From an uncultured Prevotella sp. (GTDB taxonomy: Bacteria; Bacteroidota; Bacteroidia; Bacteroidales; Bacteroidaceae): a stretch of 37,528 nt of DNA. The position numbers and the translations under genes are program-made. Positions 25,509-34,576 of the stretch are shown here, piece by piece. Every line of letters begins with the position of its first letter. Within the stretch, counting starts at the first letter, position 1. The stretch covers positions 1-37,528 of the forward strand of contig CABQKA010000013.1 of assembly GCA_902464615.1 (NCBI GenBank). Direction: 5' to 3'. Under the pieces are notes generated by a model. It was given only the letters and a program-made list of their open reading frames with translations. It did no database searches and had not been told where the DNA came from.

Positions 25509-28327
25509 CCGATTTCGTTTTTCAGGAACGGGGCTGTGTGGCCGCATCCCGAGGCGGCGACGGCCTCCGGCGTGCCGGCGACGACAATCTGCCCGCCGCC
25601 GCGGCCGCCCTCCGGCCCCATGTCGATTACATAGTCGGCCGACTTGATGACATCCAGGTTGTGCTCGATGACAATCACGGTGTTGCCGCGGTCGACCAGA
25701 CGGTTCAGCACGCCGAGCAATACGCGGATGTCCTCGAAATGAAGCCCCGTCGTAGGCTCGTCTAATATATATATGGTGCGGCCGGTGTCGCGCTTGGCCA
25801 GTTCGGTGGCCAGCTTCACGCGCTGGCTTTCGCCGCCGGAAAGCGTTGTCGAAGACTGACCGAGCTTAATGTAGCCCAGCCCGACGTCTTGCAGCACCTT
25901 TATTTTGTGCAGGATGCTGGGGACGTTCTCAAAGAATTCGACCGCGCGGTTGATGGTCATGTCCAGCACGTCGGCGATGCTCTTGCCCTTGAATCGGACT
26001 TCGAGCGTTTCGTGGTTATATCGTTTGCCGTGGCATACTTCGCAGGGAACGTACACGTCGGGCAGGAAGTTCATTTCTATGGTTTTGTAGCCGTTGCCCT
26101 TGCAGGCTTCGCAGCGCCCGCCCTTGACGTTGAAGGAGAAACGGCCGGGCTTGTAGCCGCGCATTTTCGCTTCGGGCAAACTGACGAAAAGGGCGCGTAT
26201 GTCGGCGAAGACGCCGGTGTATGTGGCGGGATTGGAGCGCGGGGTACGGCCCAGGGGGCTTTGGTCTACGGCCACGACCTTGTCCACCGCTTCAAGCCCC
26301 TCGACGGCGTCGTAGGGAAGCGGCTCACGCAAGGAATTGTAAAAACGCTGGGAAAGGATGGGCAGCAGCGTGTCGTTGATGAGCGTGCTTTTCCCGCTGC
26401 CCGAAACGCCGGAAACGCAAATCAGCGTTCCCAGAGGAAACTCGGCGGTCACGCTCTTCAGGTTGTTGCCCCGTGCCCCTATGAGCCGCAGCACTTGCCC
26501 GTTTCCGGGGCGGCGGCAGGCAGGGACAGCGATGGACTGGGCTCCGTTGAGGTAGCTGGCCGTCAGGGTGTCGCGCTGCAGCATCTGTGCGGGTGTCCCC
26601 TGGAATACGACCTCGCCGCCGAGGCGTCCGGCCCGCGGGCCCATATCCACGATATAGTCGGCCGAGAGCATCATGTCCTTGTCGTGCTCTACGACGACGA
26701 CCGTATTGCCTAAATCGCGCAGGCGCTTGAGCGATTCGATGAGCCGCACGTTGTCGCGCTGATGCAAGCCGATACTCGGTTCGTCGAGAATGTAAAGCAC
26801 ATTGACCAGCTGCGAGCCAATCTGTGTGGCCAGACGGATACGCTGGCTTTCTCCGCCGGAAAGGGTCATGGTGGCCCGGTTAAGGGATAGATAATCCAGG
26901 CCTACGTCCAGCAGGAATTTCAGACGGGAGCGAAGTTCTTTCAATATCTCGCGTGCGATGGCGCCGCTTTTTTTGTCGACTTTCGCCTCTACGCCGTCGA
27001 GCCATTCGTATAGCTCGGAGATGTCCATGCAGGATAGCTCGTAGATATTCTTTCCGTTGAAGCGGTAGCTCAATGCTTCGCGGTTGAGCCGTGCTCCGTG
27101 ACAAAGCGGGCATTCGGCCGTCTTCGAGAACTGGTCGGCCCATTTCTGCGCGGCAGCGGTCATCTCGTCGGAGGCCAGGCGCTCGATATACTTCACCAGC
27201 CCGTCATACTCCACGTAGTAGTCGTCGGTTGTGTGGGCTACTGCGGCCGGAATGCGCACCCGGTCGGCCGAACCGTTGAATACTTCGTCAAGCGCTTCCT
27301 CCGGCACGTCGGACAACGGTGTGTCCAGGTCGCAGCCATAGCGCGCCAGCACCGCCTCCACTTCCCAGAAGATAAAGGCATTGCGATACTTCCCCAAAGG
27401 GACAAGCCCGCCCTGGCGGATGCTAAGCGAGGGCTTCGGCATCACTTTCTCCCGATCGATGACACTTACGTACCCCAAGCCTTTACATTTCGGGCAGGCG
27501 CCCTGCATGGAGTTAAAGGAGAAGTTGTGGGGTGCCGGTTCGCGGTATGAGATTCCCGACGTAGGGCACATCAGGCGTTTGGAATAATAGCGCGCCTCTC
27601 CCGTCGTCTCGTCCTGGAGAAGCATGAGGCCGTTTCCTTGCTCCATCGTCTGGGCTACGCTCTTGCGCAAGCGCTCGCCGTCTTTTTCCCTGACAATGAG
27701 TTTGTCGATGACGACCTCTATGTCGTGATTGCGGTAACGGTCCACTTTCATGCCGGGCGTCACTTCCCGGATTTCTCCGTCTACGCGCACGGTGAGATAG
27801 CCCTTGCGCCTTACCGTTTCGAAGAGTTCCCGGTAATGCCCCTTGCGGCCTCTCACCAACGGGGCGAGCAAATAGGCCTTGTGCCCCTCGTAACGTTCCA
27901 GAATCAATTGGAGTATCTGATCCTCCGTGTATTTCACCATGCGCTCGCCGGTGACGTAGCTGTACGCCTCTCCGGCCCGTGCATACAGCAGGCGCAGGAA
28001 GTCGTAAATCTCCGTCACCGTCCCTACGGTGGAACGCGGATTCTTGTTCGTGGTCTTCTGCTCGATGCTGATCACCGGGCTCAGTCCCGTGATTTTATCT
28101 ACGTCGGGGCGCTCCAGGTTATCCAGGAAGTTGCGGGCATAAGCCGAAAAGGTCTCGATGTAACGGCGCTGGCCTTCGGCATAAAGTGTATCGAATGCCA
28201 GCGAGCTTTTTCCGCTGCCGCTCAAGCCGGTTATGACCGTCAGAGAATTGCGTGGCAGGCGCACGTCCACGTTTTTCAGATTGTGGACGCGCGCCCCCCA
28301 GATTTCTATCCAGTCTTTTTCTTCCAT
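25505..28327 (-). CDS. uvrA: UvrABC excinuclease subunit A
   Basis: The 940-residue damage-recognition ATPase of nucleotide excision repair has two ABC modules. Walker A GLSGSGKSS is at 34-42 and GVSGSGKST in the second half. Each half has an LSGGESQR signature and a DEPSIGLH or DEPTTGLH Walker B/D-loop. The second zinc module (CEACKGNGY...CEVCHG) is intact. The first reads C254-P-T-S257 ... C278-P-K-C281, so one of four cysteines is Ser; I recall a similar loss in other Bacteroidota UvrA. The start is taken at MEEKDWIEIW (28327); an ATG six codons earlier (28345) is also possible. It follows the secreted-protein gene by 23 bases and overlaps ybaK. Confidence 0.95.
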   Translation of the reverse strand: MEEKDWIEIWGARVHNLKNVDVRLPRNSLTVITGLSGSGKSSLAFDTLYAEGQRRYIETFSAYARNFLDNLERPDVDKITGLSPVISIEQKTTNKNPRSTVGTVTEIYDFLRLLYARAGEAYSYVTGERMVKYTEDQILQLILERYEGHKAYLLAPLVRGRKGHYRELFETVRRKGYLTVRVDGEIREVTPGMKVDRYRNHDIEVVIDKLIVREKDGERLRKSVAQTMEQGNGLMLLQDETTGEARYYSKRLMCPTSGISYREPAPHNFSFNSMQGACPKCKGLGYVSVIDREKVMPKPSLSIRQGGLVPLGKYRNAFIFWEVEAVLARYGCDLDTPLSDVPEEALDEVFNGSADRVRIPAAVAHTTDDYYVEYDGLVKYIERLASDEMTAAAQKWADQFSKTAECPLCHGARLNREALSYRFNGKNIYELSCMDISELYEWLDGVEAKVDKKSGAIAREILKELRSRLKFLLDVGLDYLSLNRATMTLSGGESQRIRLATQIGSQLVNVLYILDEPSIGLHQRDNVRLIESLKRLRDLGNTVVVVEHDKDMMLSADYIVDMGPRAGRLGGEVVFQGTPAQMLQRDTLTASYLNGAQSIAVPACRRPGNGQVLRLIGARGNNLKSVTAEFPLGTLICVSGVSGSGKSTLINDTLLPILSQRFYNSLREPLPYDAVEGLEAVDKVVAVDQSPLGRTPRSNPATYTGVFADIRALFVSLPEAKMRGYKPGRFSFNVKGGRCEACKGNGYKTIEMNFLPDVYVPCEVCHGKRYNHETLEVRFKGKSIADVLDMTINRAVEFFENVPSILHKIKVLQDVGLGYIKLGQSSTTLSGGESQRVKLATELAKRDTGRTIYILDEPTTGLHFEDIRVLLGVLNRLVDRGNTVIVIEHNLDVIKSADYVIDMGPEGGRGGGQIVVAGTPEAVAASGCGHTAPFLKNEIG

Positions 28328-28350
28328 AGGGCTTTGCCGTAGCATTCCGC

Positions 28351-29052
28351 TCAGTCGGAGACGCCGCTTGATTCGGTGTATCCGCGCAATATGTTAATCA
28401 CTTTCTTGATGTTATACTCTCTCCCGTCCGCCCCCCGCGCGGTCAGCACGAGGTAATAGCCGCCGTCCGGCACGTCGGAGCCGCCGCTTTTGCCGTCCCA
28501 GCCGCCGGAGGGGTCGTCCCACTCATACAGTTTCCGCCCCCAGCGGTTGAACACCTGGGCGTGGAACGACACGATGCTCTCATACCCGTCTTTCACCCGG
28601 AACACGTCGTTCACGCCGTCGCCGTTGGGTGTGAATGCGTTCGGCACTTCCAGACGCGACTCGCTGATATTGACCGTAAAAGGCTGGTCCAGCTCATACT
28701 CCAGTGTGTCTGTCCCTAAAATAAAGCTGATAAGGAGTGTAACGGTGAAAGCCCCGCTCTCGGAGAAGGTGTATTCCGTCGTTTCGTCGTATCGGACGAT
28801 AAAAGGCTCGCTCTGCCCGTCGCGGCGGAACTGCCATTCATAATAGGGTACGTACTCGCCCGCGTCGCTCACGTTGGCGGCGAAGCGGGCCGTCATGGGT
28901 GCCGACCCGTCGTAGGCCGTCTCCTCCGTCTCGCTGCCGTCCGAAGCCACCACGGTCATCGTCGGGTTTGCCGTCGGCACGGTCTGTGCCGCAGTGTTCC
29001 GGCAACAGGCCAAGGCGATGAAAAGGAGTGCGACATAGAGACTGCGGGCCAT
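28351..29052 (-). CDS. Secreted protein with gliding-motility (T9SS type B) C-terminal domain
   Basis: The 233-residue protein has a signal peptide (MARSLYVALLFIALACC, probable cut after TAAQ). A PKD-like beta-sandwich (about 30-130; YEWQF, then YTFSESGAFTVTL) follows. The C-terminal domain (about 135-223) has LEVPNAFTPNGDGVND, FNRWGRKLYEW, GGWDGK and PDGGYYL, the gliding-motility-associated or type B type IX sorting domain. Such domains route proteins through the type IX secretion system to the surface in Bacteroidota; here almost no cargo is present beyond one PKD-like domain. It sits first in a unit with uvrA, 23 bases away. No type IX machinery is in the window. The function of the mature protein is unknown. 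Confidence 0.82.
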   Translation of the reverse strand: MARSLYVALLFIALACCRNTAAQTVPTANPTMTVVASDGSETEETAYDGSAPMTARFAANVSDAGEYVPYYEWQFRRDGQSEPFIVRYDETTEYTFSESGAFTVTLLISFILGTDTLEYELDQPFTVNISESRLEVPNAFTPNGDGVNDVFRVKDGYESIVSFHAQVFNRWGRKLYEWDDPSGGWDGKSGGSDVPDGGYYLVLTARGADGREYNIKKVINILRGYTESSGVSD

Positions 29053-29068
29053 AAAATTGTTTTTCCGG

Positions 29069-29097
29069 CAAAGATAATCATTCACGGGAGATTGCAA
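29069..29097 (-). promoter_or_regulatory. Promoter of the secreted protein-uvrA-ybaK-POT unit
   Basis: TATCTTTG at 29069-29076 on the minus strand with TTG at 29095-29097, spacer 18 bases. The predicted leader before ATG 29052 is very short (about 10 bases). Confidence 0.65.
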
Positions 29098-29163
29098 CGT
29101 TAATTTGTTAGAATTTCTTACCGGAAAATAACAGGAACGCATTTTTCCCCGCTTCAGACGGCC

Positions 29164-29203
29164 AAAAAAAGAACTTCCCGCCGGCCCGAAAGCCAGCGGG
29201 AAG
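29164..29203 (-). terminator. Intrinsic terminator of pnp
   Basis: A 12-bp stem (29192-29203 with 29174-29185, one G-U), 6-base loop, then TTCTTTTTTT on the minus strand, starting 27 bases past the pnp stop. Confidence 0.9.
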
Positions 29204-29230
29204 CCATGCGGACGTCTGTCCGTCTATTCC

Positions 29231-31465
29231 TCAATCCCTGCCGTTACCGTCGCGGCGTTCGCGGTGAGGGCCGCGGTGCTCGCTTCCACCCTCGCGGCGC
29301 GGACGGCGTGCAGGCCGTTCTTCCCATCCTTCGGGCTTTTCCTCCAGCACGCGGTGCGACAGGCGGAACTTGCCCGTTTTCTCGTCTATCTCAAGCAGCT
29401 TCACCTTGATAGTGTCGCCTTCCTTGATGCCGGCGTCTTCCACAGACTCCAGGCGTTTCCACGCGATCTCGCTGATGTGGAGCAGGCCTTCGCGTCCCGG
29501 CATGAACTCCACGAAGCAGCCGTAGGGCATGATGCTCACGACTTTCGCGTCGTAGACCTCGCCCACTTCGGGGATAGCCACGATGGCGCGTATCTTGGCG
29601 ATGGCGGCGTCGATGCTTTCCTTGTTGGGCGCGCTCACCTGCACCTTGCCCACGCCGTCTTCCTCGTCGATGGTAATCGTGGCGCCGGTGTCCTCCTGCA
29701 TGCCCTGGATAATCTTTCCGCCCGGGCCGATAACCGCGCCGATAAACTCCTTGGGTATCTCGAAGGCCTCGATGCGGGGCACTTGGGGTTTCAGGTCGGG
29801 GCGCGGGGCCGGCAGGGTCTCCGTCAGTTTGCCCAGGATGTACTCGCGGCCTTCCTTGGCCTGCATGAGGGCCTTTTCCAGGATTTCATACGAGAGGCCG
29901 TCGCACTTTATATCCATCTGCGTCGCCGTCAGTCCCTTGAGCGTACCGGTCGTCTTGAAGTCCATGTCGCCCAAGTGGTCCTCGTCGCCCAATATATCGG
30001 AAAGCACGGCATACTTGTCCTCGCCGGGATTCTTGATAAGTCCCATGGCGATGCCGCTGACCGGCGCCTTGAGGGGCACACCGGCGTCCATCAGGGCAAG
30101 TGTCCCGGCGCAGACCGTAGCCATTGAGCTGGAGCCGTTGCTTTCCAGGATGTCGCTCACCACGCGGACCGTGTAAGGGAAGTCTGCGGGAATCTGTCCT
30201 TTGAGCGCGCGCCAGGCCAGGTGGCCGTGGCCTATCTCGCGGCGGCCTACGCCGCGCTGCGCCTTGGCCTCGCCCGTGGAGAAGGGCGGGAAGTTATAGT
30301 GGAGGAGGAAGCGCATGTAGCTCTTGTCGAGCACGTCGTCCACCATTTTCTCGTCGAGTTTCGTACCGAGGGTGCAGGTGGCGAGGGCCTGCGTTTCCCC
30401 GCGGGTGAAGATGGCCGAGCCGTGGGGCGCGGGCAGCGGGTCGGCCTCGCACCAGATGGGGCGGATGTCCGTCGTCCGGCGGCCGTCGAGCCGCTTGCCT
30501 TCGTCCAGGATGCAACGGCGCATGGCGTCGCGCTCCACGTCGTGGTAATAGCGGTCTATCATGGCGTTCTTTTCCTCCAGCTCGTCGGCTGTCAGGTCGG
30601 TGTGGGCGGCGGCGTAGCGCTCCTTGAAGTCCTCGCGTATCTTCGTGAAGGCGTCTTCGCGCTGATGCTTGTCGTGGTCGCCGGCCTCGGCGATGGCATA
30701 GGCCGGGGCGTAGCACTCTTCCTTCACCTGCTCGCGCAGCTCCTCGTCGTTCACTTCGTGGCAATACTCGCGCTTCACGTCCTTGCCCAGCTCCTTGGTC
30801 AGCTCCTTCTGCAGGCGGCACATGGGCTTGATGGCCTCGTGGGCCACCTTGAGGGCTTCCAGCAGCGCGCTCTCGGGCACTTCCTGCATTTCGCCCTCCA
30901 CCATCATGATGTTCTCCTCCGTAGCGCCGACCATGATGTCCATGTCGGCTTTCTCCAGCTGCTCGTACGTGGGGTCTACCACATACTGGCCGTCAATGCG
31001 GGCCACGCGGACTTCGGAGATGGGGCCGTCGAAGGGGATGTCGGAGCAGGCCAGCGCGGCCGAGGCGGCAAAGCCGGCCAAAGCATCGGGCATGTCCACG
31101 CCGTCGGCCGAGAAAAGCGTGATGTTGACGTAAACCTCTGCGTGATAATTGCTCGGGAACAACGGCCGCAACGCGCGGTCCACCAAGCGCGATGTCAAGA
31201 TTTCGTAGTCCGAGGCGCGGCCTTCGCGCTTCGTGAATCCGCCGGGGAAGCGCCCTGCAGCGGAATACTTTTCCTTATAATCGCACTGGAGCGGCATGAA
31301 GTCCGTTCCGGGCACTGCGTCTTTCGCGGCGCAGACGGTAGCCAGCAGCATGGTGTTGTTCAGGCGGAGCATGACGGCGCCGTCTGCCTGCTTGGCCAGC
31401 TTGCCGGTCTCGATGCTGATGGTGCGTCCATCAGGCAACGCGACGGTTTTCGTAATCACGTTCAT
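29231..31465 (-). CDS. pnp: Polyribonucleotide nucleotidyltransferase (PNPase)
   Basis: The 744-residue 3'-5' phosphorolytic exoribonuclease functions in mRNA decay. Two RNase PH domains (about 10-230 and 330-550) flank a helical linker. The first has FPGGFTKREGR; the second contains SDILESNGSSSMATVC and DEDHLGDMDFK, which carry catalytic and phosphate-site residues. A KH domain (FIGAVIGPGGKIIQ, about 570-630) and an S1 domain (GCFVEFMPGREGLLHISEI, about 635-705) follow. The last 28 residues form an Arg/Gly-rich tail (RPARRPRREGG...RERRDGNGRD). It is a single-gene unit with promoter and terminator, and divergent from the MG2-type gene. Confidence 0.96.
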   Translation of the reverse strand: MNVITKTVALPDGRTISIETGKLAKQADGAVMLRLNNTMLLATVCAAKDAVPGTDFMPLQCDYKEKYSAAGRFPGGFTKREGRASDYEILTSRLVDRALRPLFPSNYHAEVYVNITLFSADGVDMPDALAGFAASAALACSDIPFDGPISEVRVARIDGQYVVDPTYEQLEKADMDIMVGATEENIMMVEGEMQEVPESALLEALKVAHEAIKPMCRLQKELTKELGKDVKREYCHEVNDEELREQVKEECYAPAYAIAEAGDHDKHQREDAFTKIREDFKERYAAAHTDLTADELEEKNAMIDRYYHDVERDAMRRCILDEGKRLDGRRTTDIRPIWCEADPLPAPHGSAIFTRGETQALATCTLGTKLDEKMVDDVLDKSYMRFLLHYNFPPFSTGEAKAQRGVGRREIGHGHLAWRALKGQIPADFPYTVRVVSDILESNGSSSMATVCAGTLALMDAGVPLKAPVSGIAMGLIKNPGEDKYAVLSDILGDEDHLGDMDFKTTGTLKGLTATQMDIKCDGLSYEILEKALMQAKEGREYILGKLTETLPAPRPDLKPQVPRIEAFEIPKEFIGAVIGPGGKIIQGMQEDTGATITIDEEDGVGKVQVSAPNKESIDAAIAKIRAIVAIPEVGEVYDAKVVSIMPYGCFVEFMPGREGLLHISEIAWKRLESVEDAGIKEGDTIKVKLLEIDEKTGKFRLSHRVLEEKPEGWEERPARRPRREGGSEHRGPHRERRDGNGRD

Positions 31466-31508
31466 CTGGTTTCTAATGTTAAATGCTTAAATACTTCTCT
31501 AAATCGCG

Positions 31509-31516
31509 CAAAATTA
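31509..31516 (-). promoter_or_regulatory. -7 box of pnp
   Basis: TAATTTTG on the minus strand matches TAnnTTTG, giving a leader of about 35-40 bases. A clear -33 element is not seen. Confidence 0.55.
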
Positions 31517-31610
31517 CCAATTTATTTTGAGCGGGAAGGGCGTAGCGGCGTTTTTTTCAGAATATTGACATACGGAGCTTCCTTTTCCGCCGCGTTGCCG
31601 GTTTTCCGCA

Positions 31611-31745
31611 CGCCTGCCGGCAGGCGCCACGGGCCTTATTCCAGTTCTTGCGGGGCTTAGCCCCGTGGCGCCTGGCCCTATTCCCCTGCGGAGAGGCAAC
31701 GGCCGGGAAAGAGGACTGCCGCCGCGGGGAAACGGCGGCAGTCCT
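31611..31745. repeat. Intergenic inverted repeats and 21-bp-type modules between pnp and the MG2 gene
   Basis: The 412-base divergent gap holds no gene. It contains a 16-bp palindrome (31611-31626) and a 13-bp inverted repeat (31621-31633 with 31662-31674). A nested copy of the module core GGGGCTTAGCCCC (31652-31664) and a CCCTATTCCCC variant (31676-31686) follow. A separate 13-bp stem pairs 31712-31724 with 31733-31745. None has a U run, and terminators are not expected upstream of two divergent genes. Confidence 0.65.
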
Positions 31746-31792
31746 GCCCCGCTCCCCGGCGGATAGCTTTTTGCAAACTTTCACACCCGTTG

Positions 31793-31823
31793 TTTGGCCA
31801 GTCCGAAACTAAGGCATAACTTG
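31793..31823 (+). promoter_or_regulatory. Promoter of the MG2-type surface protein gene
   Basis: TTTG at 31793-31796 and TAACTTG at 31817-31823 with a 20-base spacer; the -7 box lacks one T of TAnnTTTG. A 7-bp hairpin (31838-31844 with 31850-31856) lies in the leader before the ATG at 31878. Confidence 0.5.
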
Positions 31824-31877
31824 CGTCTTCATTTTCAAGGCCGTCTCTGACGGCCTGTCCTACACATACTTATCCGG

Positions 31878-34562
31878 ATGAAAAAGATCTCGTTCTTTCT
31901 GCTCTGGCTGCTGGCCATGCCTCTTGCGGCCCAACAGCCGGCGGCCGAAGCGCTGTTTGCCCGCTTCAAGCAAGCGGCCCGCTTCGACTATGACTACCCG
32001 CGCGAAAAAGTTTACCTGCACCTGGACAACAATGCCTACGTGGAGGGCGAGACCATGTGGTTCAAAGCCTACGTGGTGCGCACCTCAACGCTCCAGCCCT
32101 CGGGGCTGAGCCGCGTGCTCTACGTGGACCTGCTCAACGCCTGGGGCCAGCTGGCGGACCGCCGCCTGCTGCGCATCGACAGTCTGGGGCAGGCCCACGG
32201 GGAGTTTGACCTTGAGCTGCCCGTCCGCTCGGGCTATTACGAAGTACGGGCCTACACGCGCGAGATGCTGAACTGGGGCACGGAGGCCTGCTTCTCGCGC
32301 GTGGTCCCCGTCTTCAAGCGCCCGAAACGCGACAGCAAGAAGCTGCGCCCGGAGGACCTCGGACCGGGCCTGCTCTCCGTCGCCACGCCGGACAGCACGC
32401 TGACGCTGCCGGAATGGGCGCAGCGCCCGCAGCCGGCAGAGCCGGAGGGCGGCTATGCCCTGACGTTCTACCCCGAAGGGGGCAACCGCGTGGCGGGACT
32501 GCCGCAGCGCGTGGCGTTCCGCCTGACCGACGCGCAGGGCCGCCCGCTGCACGACACGCTCCGCCTGTGCCGGGCCGACGGGACGGAGTTCATGCGCCTC
32601 GTGGGCGGACATGAAGGCATGGGGCGCGTCCTCCTGCCGGCCGACTTCGGCAGCGGCTTTGCCGCCGTAGGAACCGGCCGCAAGGAGCAACGCTTCGCCC
32701 TCCCCGACCCCGCTCCACAAGAGGCTTTTGCCATGACGGCCAACCCCGCGGAAGGCGGCGTGGAGGTCATCCTGGCCGGGCGCGACGAGGCGCACGGCGG
32801 CCACCCCGACGGACTCCTGGGCCTGGCCGTCTTCTGCCGCGAACAGGCCTGCTTCTTCGACACGCTGACGCTCGGGGCCGAACCGGTGTCGCTGCTCGTC
32901 CCGGACGAAACGCTCCACGGCGGCGTGAACCGCATCGAGCTCTTCGACCAGACGGGCCGGAGCCTGTGCCGCCGGCTGGTGTGGCACGACGCGCCGGAGC
33001 GGAGCCTGCAACTCTCTGTCCGGCAGAACCAGGCCTCCTACGGCGCCTTCTCGCCCGTAGCGCTGGAACTGGAGCTGACGGACGGGAACGGGCAGCCGGT
33101 GCAGACGAACTTCTCCCTGGCCGTACACGACAACGGCGGCAAACTGACGGCCACGCCGGCGGACGGGGCAGCCACCGACCTGCTGCTCTCGTCCGAGCTG
33201 AAGGGCTACGTGCACGACCCGGACTACTACTTTTCCGGAACGGACAGGCAGCGGCAAACGGACCTGGACCTGCTGCTCATGGTGCAGGGATGGACGGCAA
33301 ACACCTTCGAGACCATGTGCGGCCGCGACACGTTCCGCCTGCTACAGCCCATCGAGGAAAACCTTACGCTTAACGGGGTTGTCTACGAGGACAACAACCG
33401 GCAGACACCGCGGGCCGACCTGGACCTTAGCCTGAAAATGTACACGCGCGACGGGGGCGCGCTCGACGCGCAGGCCCGCACAGACGAGGACGGACGCTTT
33501 GCCTTCGTGTCGGCGGTCGACTTCACCGGCGACTGGATTGCCCAATTCTATACGACAGATGACGGAGGCCAGAAACAATGGAGCCGCATCGCCCTGGACC
33601 GCTGGTTCGAACCGGGCCTGCGGGCACTCGACCCGCGCGAGACGGAAGCGCCACTGCCGGAAACCGAGGCGGCACAACCGGGCATCGACATTGCCCGCCC
33701 GGACACTTTCGCCTGGCAGGACACGATACCCCGCTTCGTGGCCAGCGAGCTGCACGAAGCCGTCGTGACGCACAAGAACCGTTACCGCGGATTCACGGGC
33801 AACCGCTACACGTGGAACGGGGGCGAGGAAGCCGGCATGCGGCAATGCGACATCTTCTACGACATCACCCGCGAGGTGGAACGCTGCAAAGACAGCGGCC
33901 GCGACCCGGGCTACATCATGGACTTCCTGGCCTATCTGGACGAAAGCGCGAGCGTAGACCGCAACTTCGACCCGGCCATGGACGCGCCAGACCGGAGCAT
34001 CGACGTGGGCGTGGACTACGGAGCGACGCGTCAGGAACAGACCGCGGCCGAAATGGAGCTGGACCAGACGGAGCGCAACGAGAGCGACCGCATGCTTTAC
34101 CATAACCGGCCGGCCACAATCTATGTGAACAACGAGACGCCGAAAGTCGACGTGTCCACCTTGCTGGCCGAAGAGGTAAAGTCCGTCGCCGTGGTCCGCC
34201 GCGGGGCCAAGAGCGGACACATCTCCGGCAACGCAGGCAGCAGCGACGACGCCTCCTCGTGGGTCATATATATATATGAGGACCCGGACTACTACCGCTT
34301 CCGCGGAAAGAAAGGCGTGGAACGCCGCCACATACAGGGCTACAGCCGGCCGCGCGCCTTCTACAGCCCCAGCTACCGCGGACTGGACACGCCGGAAAAG
34401 AACGACGTGCGGCGCACGCTCTTCTGGGAACCGAACCTGAAGACTGACGGCGAAGGGCGCGCATCGGCCGTGTTCTTCACCAACGCCCGCGAAACGGTAA
34501 GCCTCGGCGTTTCCGCCCACGGCATCACGCAGGACGGCCGCTTCGTGGACTACGAGCGATAA
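31878..34562 (+). CDS. Large exported MG2/CarboxypepD-reg/plug-like protein
   Basis: The 894-residue protein has a signal peptide (MKKISFFLLWLLAMPLAAQQ). Near residues 43-130 is an MG2-like domain as in alpha-2-macroglobulins (EKVYLHLDNNAYVEGETMWF). A carboxypeptidase-regulatory-like beta-sandwich (about 494-560; LTLNGVVYEDNN...TDEDGRFAF) follows. A TonB-plug-like segment (about 748-830; ATIYVNNETPKVDVSTLL, EVKSVAVVRRGAKSG) precedes a closing domain (FWEPNLKTDGEGRASAVFFT). There is no beta-barrel, so it is not a transporter. Proteins of this build are common in Bacteroidota and of unknown role, probably periplasmic or outer-membrane associated. It has very high GC at third positions. It is a single gene with its own promoter. 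Confidence 0.75.
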   Translation: MKKISFFLLWLLAMPLAAQQPAAEALFARFKQAARFDYDYPREKVYLHLDNNAYVEGETMWFKAYVVRTSTLQPSGLSRVLYVDLLNAWGQLADRRLLRIDSLGQAHGEFDLELPVRSGYYEVRAYTREMLNWGTEACFSRVVPVFKRPKRDSKKLRPEDLGPGLLSVATPDSTLTLPEWAQRPQPAEPEGGYALTFYPEGGNRVAGLPQRVAFRLTDAQGRPLHDTLRLCRADGTEFMRLVGGHEGMGRVLLPADFGSGFAAVGTGRKEQRFALPDPAPQEAFAMTANPAEGGVEVILAGRDEAHGGHPDGLLGLAVFCREQACFFDTLTLGAEPVSLLVPDETLHGGVNRIELFDQTGRSLCRRLVWHDAPERSLQLSVRQNQASYGAFSPVALELELTDGNGQPVQTNFSLAVHDNGGKLTATPADGAATDLLLSSELKGYVHDPDYYFSGTDRQRQTDLDLLLMVQGWTANTFETMCGRDTFRLLQPIEENLTLNGVVYEDNNRQTPRADLDLSLKMYTRDGGALDAQARTDEDGRFAFVSAVDFTGDWIAQFYTTDDGGQKQWSRIALDRWFEPGLRALDPRETEAPLPETEAAQPGIDIARPDTFAWQDTIPRFVASELHEAVVTHKNRYRGFTGNRYTWNGGEEAGMRQCDIFYDITREVERCKDSGRDPGYIMDFLAYLDESASVDRNFDPAMDAPDRSIDVGVDYGATRQEQTAAEMELDQTERNESDRMLYHNRPATIYVNNETPKVDVSTLLAEEVKSVAVVRRGAKSGHISGNAGSSDDASSWVIYIYEDPDYYRFRGKKGVERRHIQGYSRPRAFYSPSYRGLDTPEKNDVRRTLFWEPNLKTDGEGRASAVFFTNARETVSLGVSAHGITQDGRFVDYER

Positions 34563-34576
34563 AGCCGCCCTCCTTC

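Noticed and set aside
34264..34281. AT-dinucleotide palindrome inside a GC-rich gene
   Set aside because: It codes in frame for VIYIYE at a beta-strand of the plug-like segment. A similar run near 25768 codes for the UvrA Walker B strand (TIYILDEP). Both are explained by protein sequence.
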